A DNA stretch of 64,000 nt, taken from assembly GCA_964036275.1 (NCBI GenBank), contig CAXIWQ010000356.1:1-64000 (forward strand), in the 5' to 3' direction. The notes beneath the pieces are model-generated. The model worked only from the letters and a program-made list of their open reading frames with translations. It was not told the origin of the DNA and ran no database searches. This DNA is from Litoditis marina. Taxonomy: Eukaryota; Nematoda; Chromadorea; Rhabditida; Rhabditidae. The stretch's first letter is position 1; every line of letters starts with the position of its first letter. This document shows positions 26,101 to 37,287 of this stretch, piece after piece. A program made the translations under genes and the position numbers.

Positions 26101-29100
26101 CGGAACTCGTGCAACTTTTAGTCTAACAGTAATATACTACTGTAGTTCGAAAGATTTCCAATTGTGTGAATCAAAGTGTGTACATAGATCACTTTTTCAA
26201 CATAATTCAGACTAAATGAGGATTTTATAATCCAATCAGGAGCTTTAGCGTGAGAGAGAACATTTTTCAAAGATCCCGGTCAACTTTTTTAAACAATGTT
26301 CTCAGCAATGGAAATTAGCCAATCGAGAAGTCTTTTTTGGGATCGAATAGTACATTCACACAACAACAATCAGAGTTCATAAACACAATGAAATATGAAT
26401 ATTTTCGGATTGTGTCAATATATAGAAAACATGGGGAGCACTCAAACTCATTAAATTTGAAGAAAAACTAGAAAATTATAACTATTCCACAAAAAAACAA
26501 TGTGCTTTCATGAATAAGCTTGTTCTAGCCTCTTTGATCATACTGTATAGTCTTCGCCAACGGAAAGGCGGGAGGGTTTTGTATATCTCACAGTTCGCTG
26601 TGTACGCACACATGTCTTTGATTCCAAAGCTTGCCGGTTATGCTCTCTAACAGCGCAGTGGTTCGCGCCCTGCTACGAAATTTTTGCTCACAGGTTCTAT
26701 TCCGGCAAGAGACAGAAATTTATAAATTAGGCACCCACCATATGTGTCTACGTAGGGACGATAGCAACTACAACAATAAGGTTTTAGTCTCTGCAGGGAT
26801 CTCGGAGACTCCAAAGAACGAACACAAATTCGAGATATCGCAAAGTCACCCAAATGGTCCAGCGGGTGGTGATATTTCATCTAATGTGCTGGTGGGTTTT
26901 TGTTTTCTCTACAACAGTTCGTGTATTTGGGTATCAAGAGGAATATATTGACCTCTGACGTTTGTTATCCTCTTAGTCGCGTAAATCAACGTTTTTGCTC
27001 TGAAGTGATCGGGAGTCTTGTTTATACGATCAGTTATTGTAAAGTTTCAGTCGCTTGTAGCGTAGCCTAGAGGTCAAAGCAACCGACTGGCGCAACTTCG
27101 GTCACCGGTTCGCTTCTCATCCAAATCGGTCCTTTTCGAAATCCTTTTCTACAAAACCCTGTTTCTAAAAAGTTTGAACAAGTAAGATATACGATACACA
27201 AATTATACAATATTTGTATTATATCGTATTTTACAAAGATCTGTGACATGTATGATGATCACCGCCTTGTAACGAAGCGACGTGAATAAATAAATATGTA
27301 AATATGTAAAATATGTAAAATTTGTCTCCAGGTCCCCGTTCTGGATGTTCAACCTATTCTCCACTGTTTATCGAGTCCGCCTAACCACGGTTTTCGAGCG
27401 GTTTCTACTCAATATTCTCCACTTATTTCCCTATATCAATTGTGCTATAAACCCTATTTTGTATGCCTATGGAGCGGAAAATTTCCGACAGGCGTTCCGG
27501 GAAATTATTCTCTGCGCCAAGAGGTACGTGTGGTCTAATCGATATTTACGTGAAAACTGTAAAATCCTGGACTGACTGATGGAAGAATTGGAATGTTATG
27601 GGGTTTGTGGTTAAATGGGACACTTTATGGCAAAATAAAGTCAGTTATGGTATATGTTACTGACCTTTAACTTCATTATACTGATCTAGGACTAAAATCC
27701 TGCAAAATCAGATATGTGATAGTTTTGGTTGTTTGTACTGTAAACAACGGAGTGTGCGATTGTCACATAATTAGCGAATTGTTTGGATGACTCAATTCCC
27801 ACGACACGAAATTACATAGCAAACTGCACGTTATGAGTAAAAAGACCAAAAGGTGGGGTTAAACTCCAAAATCATGCAAAACGTGCAATTCATGTTTTAC
27901 AGGTCAATTCACGTGAAACGTGTGATTTACTTTCAAGACTATCACGTAGAACGTAGTATTCACGTCAAAACGTGAGACTATATTTGCGTTGTGAAATAAA
28001 ATTGAAGGTGATAACAGATTTTTTCACACAAATGTTAAAGGGAACGAAATATAATTGCCGTGACGCATTCTGCGAGCGACTCGACCAAAGCGACAACTGT
28101 GTACAGGAACAGCAGCCAGTGAGTTACACCTATTTTGTTCGTCTCTACTGTATTTGTAGTTTGTAGTTTGAACTATGTGTGTTGTTTGCGTCATTCGGCC
28201 CTTGTGCGGTGTTACCGGATAAAACTACAGCATAAACGGATTTGACACTATACTTCAATACCTCTACTCTCTCTGCGCAAGCTCTACAAGTTGATATTGA
28301 GTACTTGAAGATATCATGTTAAGAGAGAGATAACGAAACTAAAACAGAACACATATTGAGGGTAATTAAAAGTTAGGAGAGAGAAAGAGAGAGAAGATAG
28401 AATAATTCGCATTAGGCAGTAGGCGTTAGAAGAATTGAATCTGAACTGTAGGAGTTTTGGTAGCAATGTTTTCAACTATATTTACTCGGGAGTTTCGGAA
28501 CGTTTTTTGTATTCAACTTTTCGTGGCTAGATAAAATCTATTTCTTTCTTCTCTATATATTCACCTTGACGCTTTTCCAGTGTTGGCGCAATGGAGGTGA
28601 GCCTCGTGCCACGGTTGAGCAACGTCATCGAATGCGCCTCTGTCTATGATGCTGAGGAGGTGTCAAAGATGGAATCGGAACATGACGAGTGAGTTCAGAC
28701 TATTTGAGTAGACTTTTTCTATTGTTTACCTGTAAAAACTATATTAGTGTCAACGATTTTTCCATAACAATGTGTTCATTCATGAGTTGGTACTTAAAAA
28801 TAACACTGCTATAGTCAAACAAACCACAAAACTGGACTTCCTAAAACTGAGGTTGTCTGATGTACACGGAACACATGGATCAGTAGTTTTATCACACTAT
28901 AAATAAACTGTTATTAACGAACGGTGATCCACAGTCGTGTTTGGAACGAGAACGAACAACTTAGAACATTTGTCGGGAACATTGACTTTTTACCCCCCCC
29001 CCCCCCCCCCACCTTTCTGAGTTTGTATTGCTTTTGGGGAATCGTAGTTTGACCCCCCCCCACCGGGGGGTGATAATTCAATACCCTAACGGTAATACAA

Positions 29101-29880
29101 AAGTTTGAGGGTGGGGGTAAAAAGTAGACATTTCCGGTATTGAAGTTCAGCCCCCCCCCCCGCTCGTTGATGTTTGACCCCCCACCATTTAAGTTCTACC
29201 CCCCCCGCCGACCCAGGTGGGGGGTAAATATTAAATGTCGAAGTTGAATTATGACCCCCCCCCCATTTTCCTAGATTCTCAGGTCTCAGGTTGGGTGGGG
29301 GGTTGAAGTGCTACGGGGGGAGCCAACTAAAGTGGGGGGGGGGGGGGGGGGGGCGATACTTCAATTTTCCCCATTTTTCAAAACGTCATAACTCAGTAAT
29401 GTATCTGAAACGTCGGCCTAATTAGCGAATACGTTTCCTCTGCCTCTTCAAACGTATCACACGTTTCACGTGATTCTTTGTTAAAGATGGCCTGACAGGA
29501 ACCAGATGTCGTTCCTTGCGCTCCATGGTTAGTTCATTCGCTCCAACGCGAATACGCCCCAAAAAACAAAATCTTCCAATCTCCGCTGATGAATTGTGAT
29601 TAAATGATGCACAAAATATAAATCAAATAATTTCCATAGATGTTCATTGGAGCGATAGAATTAGCCGTGGAGCGCAACGCACGAGATGCGGTTCGTGTCA
29701 GACCACCTTTCAACTAGTACCGTAACCTGGATAATTTGCAGGGTCCGTTCCTTCTCGCCGGCCCGGAAAACGGAGAGTGATTCGGTGGATCTGCGGTACG
29801 ACGACAACCGAAGTAGCACCAGGAGTCTGGTCATACCGTCGGTTTTAGTTACAGTACACTCGGAAGGAACGCCCCTCTGA
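23178..29880 (+). CDS. Rhodopsin-family neuropeptide-type GPCR, ten exons
   Basis: Seven-membrane receptor at the cell surface, expected to signal through heterotrimeric G proteins. Exons: 23178-23287, 23767-23927, 24215-24302, 24857-24953, 25183-25277, 25827-25926, 26797-26891, 27332-27523, 28581-28688 and 29742-29880. Phases join without a stop to give 394 aa. Visible landmarks: GSLN in TM1 (Asn26), LCLAD in TM2 (Asp54), WPFG and Cys81 before TM3, DRY at 105-107, Trp136 in TM4, a glycosylation site NET and Cys172 in loop 2, CWSPFW at 248-253 in TM6, NPILY at 289-293 in TM7, then a Ser-rich tail. The TM6 and TM7 motifs resemble somatostatin/allatostatin/opioid-type receptors; the ligand is not predictable. 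The extracellular N-terminus from this ATG is only about 8 residues and the ATG sits 7 bases after an AG acceptor. Either the transcript is trans-spliced there or an upstream exon is missing. Introns hold a SINE, tRNA-like DNA and C/G runs. Confidence 0.85.
25293..25395. repeat. CT-rich tract in GPCR intron 5
   Basis: Pyrimidine-rich simple sequence directly after the exon 5 donor. Two single MITE ends (GATCAAACTACAA) follow at about 25647 and 25777. Confidence 0.7.
26541..26740 (+). repeat. tRNA-derived SINE in GPCR intron 6
   Basis: Second full copy of the 7171-7370 element. The GCCAACGGAAAGGCGGGAGG segment, the A-box CAGCGCAGTGGTTCGCGC and a damaged B-box GGTTCTATTCC are present, followed by AATTTATAAATTAGGCACCC. 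It ends about 55 bases before the acceptor of receptor exon 7. Confidence 0.7.
27055..27128 (+). repeat. tRNA-like short repeat in GPCR intron 7
   Basis: TAGCCTAGAGGTCAAAGCAA and CCGGTTCGCTTCTC are placed like A- and B-boxes, 35-40 bases apart, but the arms do not pair well. A different head from the SINE at 26541-26740. Confidence 0.35.
28145..28235. repeat. Palindromic MITE in GPCR intron 8
   Basis: CTGTATTTGTAGTTTGTAGTTTG at the left, with the GTAGTTTG unit doubled, and GATAAAACTACAGC at the right. A member of the GTAGTTTGATC family. Confidence 0.55.
28993..29354. repeat. Cluster of C and G homopolymer runs in the last GPCR intron
   Basis: Within about 360 bases there are at least eight C runs of 6-18 and several G runs, the longest about 20 Gs near 29333-29353. 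They are separated by AT-rich spacers that often contain TTGAA or TTCAA. Several C runs are preceded by TTTA or TTGA and several G runs followed by TAAA or TTGA, so parts form large imperfect inverted repeats. Both strands have G-quadruplex potential. Confidence 0.9.
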
Positions 29881-30447
29881 CATAAGACACCGTGACAGAG
29901 AATAAGAACTGGCCATTCGAAAAACAGTAAAATTGAACGATTTAAATCTATATCTTTTTTGTAAAGAAAAATTACACTCTGTTCTAGAACAGGGAAAGAA
30001 AACCACTATTACTGTTTTAATTGGCCAAGTGTTATTTCTAAAACGTCATTTTCAAGCTGAAGAAATTTAATATCATCTTATCAAGTCTTCATTACATTCA
30101 TACACGTAATTCGCAACTAATAGAACACAGTCACAAAAACGTGTGATACGGTTGTGTTTTTTTATATTTCATGAAACACGCTTCATTCTATCTGCTTCTT
30201 TTTGCTCACTTATCATTATTTCATCATGTTTTCTCATCAGTTGTATTTTGATATACGGGTCGCTTGAATAAATTATATTTTGGAACTGTCTGGATGCATG
30301 AAAAGCAACTTAACATAAAATAAACAACAGACATTTTCGGTAACCAGAACGAGAAATGGGTCAAATACTTCATTAAAGCAGCTGTTATGTATGTTTTAGT
30401 AGTTTCGAATACTGCTCGTATTGATTTTCGGTAAAAAAGACGATTCA

Positions 30448-33054
30448 CTAGTCTTCTTTCTCCGTGACTCCAGCGGAACTGTTGAACATGGTTTCGTTCG
30501 ACTGAAAAAAATAGTAAAAGTATAAAATATTTACTGTGATCAAACAACATTTATCAAAAGTTCTGATGTATGTTCAGATCAAGCTACAACTATAGGTTTA
30601 TCAAGAGTTTTTCTCTGTGTTTAGTTCAAACTACAAGGAAAAGTTGAGCAAATTTGCCGATGTGTATCGAGACTACAACTGTGGTGGATCATCTTGACCT
30701 CATCACCGCGTCGCCAAAGTCCATGGTACAGTATTACAATGATGATCATGCTAATGAGATCAAACTGAAAAAAAACATGTGATTGGAGCAAACTACAAAT
30801 CAGGTATGCTCACCGTGTTACTCATGGCGCCTTGCTCGCGTCCTTTTTCCAATATTATTCTTATATTGAGAATAAAAATATATGTATGTCACTCACCACC
30901 GCTTCGCCAACATCCTTGGTGCAGTATTCCGAGTGGGTGGTCGAGAGTTCCGGGGGGTCGTCGCCCATTGGTGGAAAAGTGGGCAGAGGTTCTTGGATGA
31001 TGGCGGAAGTGCTGGCTGTCTGAAAAATGTATTTATATTATGTTGTTTACATGTTGTTTATAACTTAGGCATAACATATTATATTGTTTATTTGTTGTTC
31101 ACTCGACACAGAAGGCGATTCGTTGTTTTGTTGAGCTAACTAAATGGCGATTGTCTAGAAAATATATCCATGTTCTGTTGTTGACCTCGATGTTATGTCG
31201 TTTACTTTTGCCTCGTTTGTTTATTTTTGTTGAACCAAAAATGCTTAACAAATGAACAAACAATTCTGAAAGACTACCCAAAAAACTTGTATTAACTAGA
31301 GAACACGATCTTAATTGTGTGATTTCGTTGATTTTTCCTAGCGGTTCTTCTCAGACTCGACAGCAGAGATCACACTGCCTAAGCTGATCAATCGGAGGCC
31401 GTATCCAGGAACATGCCAGTTTTCAGATATCAACCTGTTTCTCTCCAAAACAACGCTATTTCTCTGATTTGACAATCCACAAACATTGGACTAATCTTTA
31501 CGCGGGCGATGGCTGATCTAGATTCACACTGGATGACTATACAGACAATAACTATACACGGGTCGCTCGATACATACGGTACATGTTGCTCTGCGCTGCT
31601 GTGTTTGTAGTTTGATCTCTCGGTAAATTACGCGTATTTCGAGAACAAAAAAATGTGTTAGTAAAAATACATCTCCAACCTAGGAAGATGTTACACTGAC
31701 TTACTGATGAATCGTGTTTCGAGGAGGAGTTATCGGGTGGATCATCTCCCATTGGCGGTGTACTTGGCGAGGACGCTGGCAATACCTGATAAGAAAGTTT
31801 ATTATAAATTCGAACTACTCATGACACTTTGCGATTATCAAGACTACATTTATACTGCAATTACATATTCACCTACTTAATCATCTACTTCTCTCATTTA
31901 CGAGGCAGCTTCAGGCAGTAATCAAATAGGCTTTGTATTTTGATCGTGGAACAGACCATTGTTTAGGAATTTTGACCGAAAAGCAACATGATCAAAATGC
32001 AAACACGGCATAACAGGACAACATGCATAGGCGTATTCATTTCGAAAACAGGCAACTCCATAGTCCACATTGAAATGATATAGGCTGTGCTAACTGTGGA
32101 ATCGTGTTTTGAGGGGGAGTTGTCGGGTGGATCATCTCCCATTGGAGGTGTACTTGGCGATGAATCCTCTCCTTTATGACTTCTCCTCGATACCTGGATT
32201 GAAGAAAGAGGTTAGCTATAGCTATAGTCGCAACAATGTGATGTATTAGAAATATACAACTCATCAAAAATCGGGGAAAGGACACGAAGAGTCTGGCAAC
32301 GATGCTAGAATATGAACCGGTTCTAAACCGTGCCAAGTTCATCAATTCTGGGTATTTAATATCACCCCCCCCCCCCCCGTTTTGTATTGTGTGTGGGGGG
32401 GAGGGGGGATCGTTCTATGTCGACTTTGAACAATATTCCATCACCCATCTAACAGTTACCCCATTTTCGAGCGACTTTCAATACATGGAATTTTAGCTGG
32501 AGTAGGTTAAAAACTACGTGAAAGTTCACTTTGAGGCTTAACAATATGAACAGTAAATAAATTTGCTAATTAACATACCGCTTCGAATTTTTCCTGATCA
32601 GTTATTTCACCAGAAATATAACTATCATCTTTTTCTTTCGATCTTTTCCTTTCGATTCCATTTATGATCTACAAATAATTTTGGTACCTATATATAACAA
32701 ACATTACGAAATCGTACCGGGGAGAATGACAAACAAAATTTCGCTTCCGTTTTGAAAAAAATGGTTCACAGTAAACTGTATGTTGTTTTCATAGATGAAA
32801 GAAGGAAACTGATTTGAAACCTTTCTTCTACAACTGATATCATCTAGGCCCTCACTAACTTCATAAATGGCATATTGTGATGAAAAAACTATCATTATCA
32901 CAGCTGTAAAGACAGTTCGAACTTTCCGAACTGATATCGATATTATATTTTCAATAGAATACAAATATCTGATGTATTCCATATGCAAATCAGATGAAAA
33001 ATACATAAATAAACTTACATCTCGTTGAACCAGTGAGTAGTTGACGAAACTCAT
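30448..33054 (-). CDS. Unrecognised six-exon gene with duplicated PPMGDDPP exons
   Basis: Exons (5' to 3'): 33019-33054, 32579-32668, 32095-32193, 31705-31785, 30897-31019 and 30448-30501, giving 160 aa with every intron in phase 0. The start ATG encodes MSFVNYSLVQRD. Exon 2 is rich in Lys/Arg and acidic residues. Exons 3, 4 and 5 each contain PPMGDDPP. Exons 3 and 4 share SPSTPPMGDDPPDNS and SKHDS, so they are an exon duplication, and exon 5 is a more distant copy. The protein has no membrane segment or enzyme motif and looks largely disordered. The exon 3 donor (GTTAGC) is weak. The gene ends about 570 bases from the converging receptor gene. No family recognised. Confidence 0.6.
30680..30735 (-). 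pseudogene. Decayed extra copy of the exon 5 end
   Basis: The minus strand reads TACTGTACCATGGACTTTGG and GACGCGGTGATGAGG, matching the end of exon 5 of the gene at 30448-33054 (TACTGCACCAAGGATGTTGG, GAAGCGGTGGTGAG). In the matching frame I found no acceptor that joins it in phase, so it looks like a duplicated exon that was lost. Confidence 0.45.
31598..31650. repeat. Palindromic MITE, half copy
   Basis: CTGTGTTTGTAGTTTGATCT at the left with a degraded right end (GAGAACAAAAAA). It lies just beyond the low-coordinate side of exon 4 of the minus-strand gene. Confidence 0.55.
32363..32410. repeat. Paired C and G runs
   Basis: A C run of 15, then GTTTTGTATTGTGTGT, then two G runs of 7 and 6 split by GA. 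It is a hairpin-like arrangement resembling the C/G cluster at 28993-29354. Confidence 0.8.
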
Positions 33055-34834
33055 CGGAACTTTTGGCCTATCGACCGATTTCCAAGGAATACGAAATCGA
33101 ATGAATCCTAATCGCGATTAGATTTCACGTCTTCAAGGTGTTGTTTACGGGAAAGGCATCTTGAAAACTGCCGCATGTTAATTCGTCCGCTATAATTCAT
33201 GGTTCTACATTGTTGAGATTCTGAAAAAAAGTTTGGTTACTCTTTTCGGTTACATCAATAATGTTCAAGCTGTTGTTTTTCTATGAATGAACACAGATTA
33301 TTTTCGAGGAATGTTCTCGATATTTTGTAGTTATGCGGATATTGAACAAAATACCTAGTTTTTAGAAATATTCGAGAGTTTAAACATTCCAAAGGCAAAA
33401 TGTGAAGGGTAAAGGGTACGTGGAAGAATTCGAGTTTCGTCTCTTCTGAAAGCAAATTGTAGATCACGACGTGCATCGAGTTCAAACTACAATTCCGCCA
33501 TGGTCAACCAATATAATAGCTTAATTCTCTGTTCATCACAAGATTCTCAAGTTTCTCGTTTGCCTGTTGCAGTTGTTTACTTAGTATCAATTGCACAAAA
33601 TTGGTGCCCAAATCAATATGCTGACAAAATTGATAACTTTATCAGTAGACAAATTTGAGGGGACGGCTCAGCACGTCACATATTGATAGGAGCATGGATT
33701 GATACGGAGTGCCACAGCTCAAAAGTAAAAAAAATACTAATAGTGGTAAAAATAATAATAATGACAATGAAAAACAGTTTTTTTATGTAACAGACCAGCT
33801 TTCAATCAAAAATGAGCTAGTTGTCTGAACCCAAAAAAAGGGAAGCAACACAAGAATATTGAGTGTGGTAAAAATTTGCGGAGAAAAAAAAAGAAGGAAA
33901 AAGAGAACGATAGTGGTCCCTATACGGGTCGCTCCGGTGGTAATATGGAATATAGGTCTTGTTGGAGGTGGATGGGTAACTGAAGTTCAACTCGTCTAGG
34001 CTAAGCAAGTTTTAAAATGGTTTTAAAGTGAACGATGAGTGAATGGTCAAGTGGTTATCGTTTGGTTGTCGTTCCCCATGACCCGGGTTCCGCAACGATG
34101 AAACAAACGCATGAGCTTTAATTTAAAAATACACGAAAGTATCACTACTGGATCGCTGGATCGATGAAACACAGAAAGTGTTTCTGATCAGTTGTTGAGT
34201 ATTGTAAAAAAAATCACAAAACTCGTTCTGAGTGGAGTATAAACATATCGTTCTGCCCTAAAGAACACGGAGACTAAATATGAACTGTATGGTTTCACGT
34301 CTCTCAATTGTGATGTGCTTCCCATGTTTCTTGTGACAATATATTTGAACATGATGTTATCCCGTTTTTAACAGGAGAAAGAGAGCAGGGTACTAACATT
34401 ATCATACATACTCTTTCATCCAGAACTTGGGAGACATTGTTTCGTGGAGTGATTTCTTGAAATGTACAGACTGTTATGATTTCAGAGTTATGCTCATGCT
34501 GCAACATCTTGGCCTCTATCCCAACCTGCGTCTCTTTAACCATACGCTATTTCTCTGCTCATACAGAACGCAGGGAAATAATTCATGCGGATCAGGTGAT
34601 GCAAAGCGAGAACCACATGATGGAATGAAGGTACCGGAATATTCCAGCATACGAATTCAAGTCTAAAATACACACTTTTCGTTGAATCATCGTTGCCCTT
34701 CCGGATTTCGACATAGCTTTGTTGCCAGTAAGTGTGATAACAACTCTGGCGCCAGTTAGCCGACTCTTATCGGTAACTGAAATGGTTTAGCAGAGGAACG
34801 AACAGCCAGTATTTCTGATCAGTATTCGCTCAGA
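33055..34834. other. Intergenic stretch with repeat fragments
   Basis: No coding exon found. It contains a single MITE end near 33478, a tRNA-like segment at about 34037-34105 and part of a CCTGCGTCTC element at 34500-34575. The divergently arranged genes on either side start at 33054 (minus) and 34835 (plus), so promoters should lie here, but no motif stands out. Confidence 0.4.
34037..34105 (+). repeat. tRNA-like short repeat
   Basis: ATGGTCAAGTGGTTATCG resembles an A-box with D-loop and CCCGGGTTCCGCAAC a degraded B-box, about 35 bases apart. No closed cloverleaf. Confidence 0.35.
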
Positions 34835-34964
34835 ATGTCCCTCTCCTACGCTCAGGTCGCCGCCAAATGTCTTCCCGACACAAAAGATACACATAGAGTA
34901 ACTACAGAAGTGAGTTTTTATGTGACATTTCTGTTACGTGTAACGTTCACTTTCTTAATTGTTC

Positions 34965-35180
34965 CCTATCTCTACCCCTCTCTATCTTTATCTTTCTTTA
35001 TTTCTCTATCTGTCTTTCCCTCTCTCTTTCTTTTTATCTCTCTCTCTATACCTTTCTCTCTCTCTTTCTATCTATCTTTCTCTTTTTTCGATCTTTATAT
35101 TCCTCTCTTTTATCTGTCTTTCTCTCTTTCGCTTTCTCTTCCTCTCTCTCTTTCTCTCTCTCTCTCTCTTTCCTCTCTAC
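34965..35180. repeat. CT-rich block in intron 1 of the decayed paralog
   Basis: Interrupted (CT)n/(CTTT)n tract between exons 1 and 2. The Ser/Leu frame through it is an artefact. Confidence 0.9.
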
Positions 35181-35419
35181 CCATCGGAAAACTCAATAAC
35201 AAACTTTTTCAGACCGTAGAACCAAGCCAATTGCTGTCTACCATTGCGAACTACTCAAACGGAGATCTGATCAGGTAACAACATGATACATCTATTTTAA
35301 ATAAAATTTGTAGTGAACCTTTGCGGGAAACAAAACAACAAAACATCCAACATTCAAACGTGTCTAAAAAATTCCGTGGAACTAAGGTTACAATTTAAAT
35401 TTTTCAATTCGTTTCTGTC

Positions 35420-35545
35420 GTATAGTCGCCGCAAACGGAAAGGCGGGAGGGTACTGTATATCTTATTTTTCGCTGTTTTTCGTCTCAGCACGTTGTAGGT
35501 TGGTCTCCGCGCGAAACGAGATCAAACTACAAACACAGCATATGA
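35420..35545. repeat. SINE 5' segment followed by a MITE end
   Basis: 35420-35478 repeats the GGAAAGGCGGGAGGGTACTG segment of the SINE without its tRNA part. GAGATCAAACTACAAACACA near 35518-35538 is one end of the GTAGTTTGATC palindrome. Both lie in intron 2 of the decayed paralog. Confidence 0.55.
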
Positions 35546-36710
35546 GAGAAAGGGGAAAGCGTTTCATGTCATTTCCACGACGACTTCTAAGTCGCTTTGG
35601 TTTGGTGGTGATTTCTCACAAGCACAAAAGTAGACTCTTACACCTTCGAGAAGAGTATTAGATAAAGCAGTTATGTCTTACTCGGTACCTTACCATTTAC
35701 CTTTGTACCTTTATACTATAACCTTAACCTACCTTGAGGTACCTTAACGTGTAGCGTACCTTAGCGTGTAGTACCTTATTTGTCTGGGTGTCTCTGTCGC
35801 ACGCGCGTTCCGAACTAACGTATCGAAAACGACCGCGTGTCACCACCTCACCAGCGGCGTTTTTATTCTTTGATCTACAGTTATGTGTGTTCCTATAGAG
35901 TACTGAAATAAACATCATGTGGTCTTCATTTCAGTTACTTACCTCACAATCTATGGCATACATTACTGTGCCTGATCGCCTTCCTGGCCGATATGGAGTG
36001 AGCTAATACATGAGTAAAAGCAGTGAATACTATTAATAAATGCATTTTCCAGGTGGTTGTCATCAACAACTTTTTGTGGACTAAGAAATACGTTTATGTC
36101 TTTCTGATGAGTGAGTTTGGATTGTTTTCAACTTCAAATGAATTAAGTCAATGAAGTGAACACGTGAAACAAGTAGAAACAGCATACGTGTACTTGATTT
36201 AATTGCACTATGGTTTCTGACCTGTTTTTCAGGTTCTTTGTGGTTTTTTGTGATCAAAAATTGAAGGCGTCCGGTCCTTTCAGTGGGATGTGCGTTTAAA
36301 GAAGGACAGAAAAGAATGTAACTCCGCCTCCTTGCGGGGTATCTGAATATAACGTAACGCGCTAGTTTAACCGAAATGTGCCTTTCAAATGCATCACGAT
36401 TTAACAATTGCATAGTCATGTTAGTTCTGGGCATTTCTCAAGGATTAACGTTCCTTGCTACTCACCTTTAACATTCAATTGCAGGTCCGACGTCCGATTC
36501 TACCATCATATTTCATAGCAGCTCGAGAATCAGACCCACTGGACTTGTTATACCGGAAAATTTGTCCGATAAGCAAACGCATTCGTCTCTTTTCGAAGTT
36601 ACCACCAGACATAGGTTAGTTGTTTTCAGCTCACTTCTCATTTCCGAGGGTTTCCTCGACAAATAGACCTCCAACTTGCAAAACTTCGCCATAACTCGAT
36701 AAATCAATTC

Positions 36711-36783
36711 ATGATGAATGTAATTTCCTTCTTGACGGTTAACAAAATGATGAATGTAATTTCCTTCTTGACGGTTAACAAAA
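36711..36783. repeat. Two-copy tandem duplication, 36-bp period
   Basis: ATGATGAATGTAATTTCCTT plus CTTGACGGTTAACAAA occurs twice in direct succession with no visible change, so it is a very recent duplication in the intron between exon 5 and the 36857 exon. Confidence 0.9.
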
Positions 36784-37287
36784 GCCAAAAAAAACTTTTA
36801 TATACCAATCAATCCAGATTTAACCTGTTTGAAAAAATCCTGAGTAATAATTCCAGGAATCTCGTTCTGAAGTTCAGAAAGAAAAGCTAGTTTAGGTACC
36901 CCGGGGTTCGTAAATATAATGTTGCGCGCGCCAAAACAGGCAAACACGTGTCAACCGTATACCGTATTTGAGTTAAAAGTTATACTTATCGGTTTCCCCC
37001 AATAAGCTCTTTCATATTAACTTTCCTTTCTGTCCCCCTTTAATGGGAACCAAAGGGAGGCTCGAACTTCGATCGACCATCGGTGGAACTCCCTTCATTA
37101 ACCCATTATTTTTGTGCCTAACTTCATGTGTATTTGCATTACATGTGTATATCTCTTGTTGTTCCAGCTTTACACCGTTCTTCACACATTTTACAATGGA
37201 GTACGAGAAGAAGATTTGGAATACTGCGATGCCCGCCTACTAGCTACAGAATTCACCAGATTTGTAGCTGTTCCGAAAAGTAACTAA

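Larger units (their letters stand above)
34835..37287 (+). pseudogene. Decayed OB-fold family member (paralog of 38746-41029)
   Basis: The start is strong: TTCGCTCAG directly before A-ATG looks like a trans-splice acceptor, and exon 1 (34835-34909) encodes MSLSYAQVAAKCLPDTKD. Exon 2 (35213-35274) matches the intact paralog around LLSTIANYSNGDLI. Exon 3 (35935-35997) is only half the paralog's length and does not join in phase. Exon 4 (36053-36110, VVVINNFLW) and exon 5 (36485-36614, GLVIPENLS, THSSLFEVTTRHR) match closely. The next exon (36857) begins RNLVLKF but hits TAG after 11 residues. A separate piece at 37168-37287 (TFYNGVREEDLE) matches the paralog's C-terminal part. The frame break, premature stop and split last exon argue for a pseudogene; a shortened protein remains possible. 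Confidence 0.6.

Noticed and set aside
28993..29354. Assembly gap filler or sequencing error
   Set aside because: The runs are separated by ordinary, varied sequence and differ in length, and a related pair occurs at 32363-32410, so I treat them as real.
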